Notes under the pieces: generated by a model
The model's database searches: none
What the model was told of the DNA's origin: nothing
The model's input: the letters and a program-made list of their open reading frames with translations, nothing else
Position numbers and translations under genes: made by a program
Shown here: positions 31,268 to 32,645 of the stretch, piece by piece
Layout: the number at the start of each line of letters is the position of its first letter
How positions within the stretch are numbered: the first letter of the stretch is position 1
Assembly (NCBI RefSeq): GCF_003073135.1
Contig: NZ_PGDQ01000029.1
Coordinates: 1 to 32,645, forward strand
Length of the DNA: 32,645 bases
Direction of reading: 5' to 3'
Source: Euzebya rosea
GTDB lineage: Bacteria > Actinomycetota > Nitriliruptoria > Euzebyales > Euzebyaceae

Positions 31268-32154
31268 CGGCCGATACCTCGGTCGAGCGGCGGCTGGCGG
31301 CGCGTGGGTGTCGGGCTGGTGTGCCGGTAGGCGGAGCGGATCGTGGCGGTGACCTCACGGCTGGGCAGGCCCGCCTGCGCGGCGGCGTTGCCGAGCAGCT
31401 CCTCGGCGACGTCGTGGCCCAGTCCCATCTCGACGTAGCGGCAGGCGGCCCAGAACAGGGCGTTGTTGCGTGTGCCTTCGCTGCGCGTGGACAGCCATGT
31501 CGCGATCCCGCGGGCCGATGATGGTCCCAGGGGTCGATCGACGGTGGTCGTTGGTCTCGGGCGGGGGTCGAGGAGGTGGCGGACGCCCGATGCGTCGAGC
31601 GGGGCGGCGGCCCGGCCGGTTGCCACGACGCGGTACGGGCGTACCCCGCTGGTGGTCTCGACCGCCGAGGGTGGCACAAGGACGTAACCCCCGGTGCCAC
31701 GGAAGTCGACGTGGTATCGCGTCAGGGCCCATGGGCGCTGTGGCCGGTCCGGCGCCGCCGGGTAGTACAGGTGCAGTCCGTCGTTGGGAGTGGCGACGGC
31801 CGCGAGGAGTGTCCGGCCGTGCCCGGCGCGGAGCAGTCGCGGGAGGACGTCGAAGCCGTTGCCGGACTGGCGCCGGTCGACGTCGAGGACGTCCACGCCC
31901 GATCCGCCCGTGGCGATCGCGACGTTCGCCTCGGGCCAGCGTCGCCACCAGCCGGCGAGCTGGTCGGGGACGCTGGAGGCGTCGACCAGCCCGTTGGGAG
32001 TGAGGGGCCGTTTGGAGCCGTGGACGATCGGCAGGACCTGCAGGCCCGCTGCCGCCAGAGCCAGCGCTGCCTCGGCCGGTCCGCAACGGCTGGCCTGTCT
32101 CAGGGCGTCCACGACCCGACGGCCGTTGGGACCCGTACGTTCCGCGAGCTCCAT
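31264..32154 (-). CDS. Bifunctional primase-polymerase (Prim-Pol domain)
   Basis: A 296-residue replication protein and first gene of the minus-strand operon. The Prim-Pol domain lies at about 25-190: ALALAAAGLQVLPIVHGSKR, the metal-binding VDVLDVDRR (D-x-D), STPNDGLHLYY-type sequence (ATPNDGLHLYYP), and FRGTGGYVLVPPSA. The C-terminal 80 residues (EGTRNNALFWAACRYVEMG onward) match the small helical domain that often follows it. No helicase domain is present, so it may work with host helicase. GGGGAG lies 6 bases before the ATG at 32154; the frame is open to 32235 but without a ribosome site. It suggests the element replicates autonomously after excision. Confidence 0.9.
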   Translation of the reverse strand: MELAERTGPNGRRVVDALRQASRCGPAEAALALAAAGLQVLPIVHGSKRPLTPNGLVDASSVPDQLAGWWRRWPEANVAIATGGSGVDVLDVDRRQSGNGFDVLPRLLRAGHGRTLLAAVATPNDGLHLYYPAAPDRPQRPWALTRYHVDFRGTGGYVLVPPSAVETTSGVRPYRVVATGRAAAPLDASGVRHLLDPRPRPTTTVDRPLGPSSARGIATWLSTRSEGTRNNALFWAACRYVEMGLGHDVAEELLGNAAAQAGLPSREVTATIRSAYRHTSPTPTRRQPPLDRGIGR

Positions 32155-32632
32155 GCCACTCCCCTTGCACCGCCGATGACGTCCTGCACAGCAGGTGTGC
32201 TTGGCAACCCACGAAGTGCCACCCAGTCGGGACATGCGTGGGGTTCGGCACCGATGATCGACAGGCGGCGAGTCCGGTCAGGGGGAGCGACTCCCGTTCG
32301 CCGCCAGAGTCGGTCCGATTAATGACGCTGCGGTCACGTGGTGAAGGGCGACTATGTGCTGACGGGAGTCGATGGCTCGGGCCTCGGTGCTAGGCAGCCC
32401 TGGAGGACCGCTCGAATCGAGCGGCCCCTCTCGCCGATACATCGGCAAGGCGGTGTTGGGTCATCGGTCATGAGTTCCTCGAACGCACCTCCCGAGGGTG
32501 GGACCGGACTGCGACGCGTCCGGGTCACAGGCTTGGGGTGAGTCCCACCACGTGGTGTAGGAGCAGGGTCCGCCCGATAGGGCGGGCCACCGTGTGAACT
32601 TCATGTCTCCTACAACGCGAAGGACCCACACG
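32155..32632. other. Dyad-rich intergenic region, candidate origin or control region
   Basis: 478 bp between the divergent primase operon and the gene starting at 32633. Structures seen: GGCGGCGA (32264-32271) with TCGCCGCC (32298-32305), and an inner GGGAG/CTCCC stem; a 17-bp palindrome CCGCTCGA-A-TCGAGCGG (32408-32424); and GCCGAT-AC-ATCGGC (32433-32446). A 67-codon frame (32338-32541) has no ribosome site or family match and is not called. Possible roles are a replication origin beside the primase gene, an origin of transfer, or operators for the divergent promoters. Confidence 0.55.
32556..32614 (+). promoter_or_regulatory. Structured leader before the last gene
   Basis: TGTAGGAG (32556-32563) pairs perfectly with CTCCTACA (32607-32614) and encloses a second stem, GGTCCGCCC/GGGCGGGCC with a GATA loop (32568-32588 region). 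It ends 18 bases before the ATG at 32633. It could be an RNA leader that controls translation, or a protein-binding site. Confidence 0.5.
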
Positions 32633-32645
32633 ATGACCCAACAGC
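32633..32645 (+). CDS. Start of a plus-strand gene cut by the window edge
   Basis: Only four codons are visible (MTQQ). AAGGA lies 8 bases before the ATG and a structured leader precedes it, which supports a real start. It diverges from the primase operon. Function unknown. Confidence 0.4.

Larger units (their letters stand above)
13708..32645. mobile_element. Integrative and conjugative element in tRNA-Pro, right end not in window
   Basis: The left boundary is taken as the tRNA 3' end. Inside are an integrase (13996), a lower-GC cargo pair (16148-19234), an excisionase (19638) and a minus-strand operon for conjugation and replication up to 32154, with a further gene starting at 32633. A second copy of the tRNA 3' end was looked for by eye in the window and not found, and no relaxase is visible. 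The element therefore continues to the right. Its exact left end depends on the core site inside the tRNA. Confidence 0.85.

Noticed and set aside
32338-32541. 67-codon plus-strand frame in the right intergenic region
   Set aside because: It crosses the palindromes and has neither a ribosome site nor a recognisable family.
13632-32645. Second copy of the tRNA-Pro 3' end (right attachment site)
   Set aside because: Searched by eye for GGTTCGAATCC and CGCGCATCCCG through the window; only the tRNA itself matches.

Overview
The window comes from a very GC-rich actinobacterium. The best evidence is the minus-strand block CDP-alcohol phosphatidyltransferase, gcvH, FHA protein, MerR (FtsR type), DUF151 nuclease and a second MerR. 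Apart from the phosphatidyltransferase and one inserted gene, this is the order of Mycobacterium tuberculosis Rv1826 to Rv1830. A zinc-ribbon FHA protein and a GNAT-dUTPase fusion suggest a lineage away from the well-studied genera, possibly Nitriliruptoria/Euzebya-like. That last point is a guess and was not tested.

Bases 1 to 13631 are ordinary chromosome. They hold a GNAT-dUTPase fusion cut by the left edge, a membrane-anchored unknown with a CapA-like phosphoesterase, an Lrp/AsnC regulator, a secreted Asp-box protein and a 48-residue secreted peptide. The conserved MerR/DUF151/FHA/gcvH block follows, with a D-alanyl-D-alanine carboxypeptidase inserted in it. After that come two Pro-rich membrane proteins and one soluble unknown. 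Two non-coding repeat structures stand out: five exact-period 26-bp hairpin units (6367-6496), whose last unit supplies the DUF151 stop codon, and a 175-bp duplicated intergenic block (10982-11420).

A tRNA-Pro(GGG) gene at 13632-13707 is followed at once by an integrative and conjugative element that runs to the right edge. The integrase is next to the tRNA and reads away from it. After it comes a stretch of visibly lower GC with two adjacent plus-strand genes of no recognised family. The second ends in a HEPN-like domain with an R-x4-H motif, which makes the pair a good candidate for an undescribed defence system carried as cargo.

The rest of the element is one long minus-strand operon, mostly joined by 4-bp ATGA/GTGA or TGATG overlaps. 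In transcription order it encodes primase-polymerase, DUF2637-HTH, M48 protease, unknown, ParB, secreted M15-like hydrolase, two small membrane proteins (DUF6112-like), TrbL-like protein, SCO6880-like protein, VirB4-like ATPase, unknown, coupling ATPase, DUF4913-like protein and excisionase. This is an actinobacterial type-IV-secretion-like transfer machine with its own replication and maintenance genes. No relaxase and no second attachment site are visible, so the element continues to the right. The 478 bp before the primase are full of dyads and may hold an origin or operators. A plus-strand gene seems to start at the last 13 bases.
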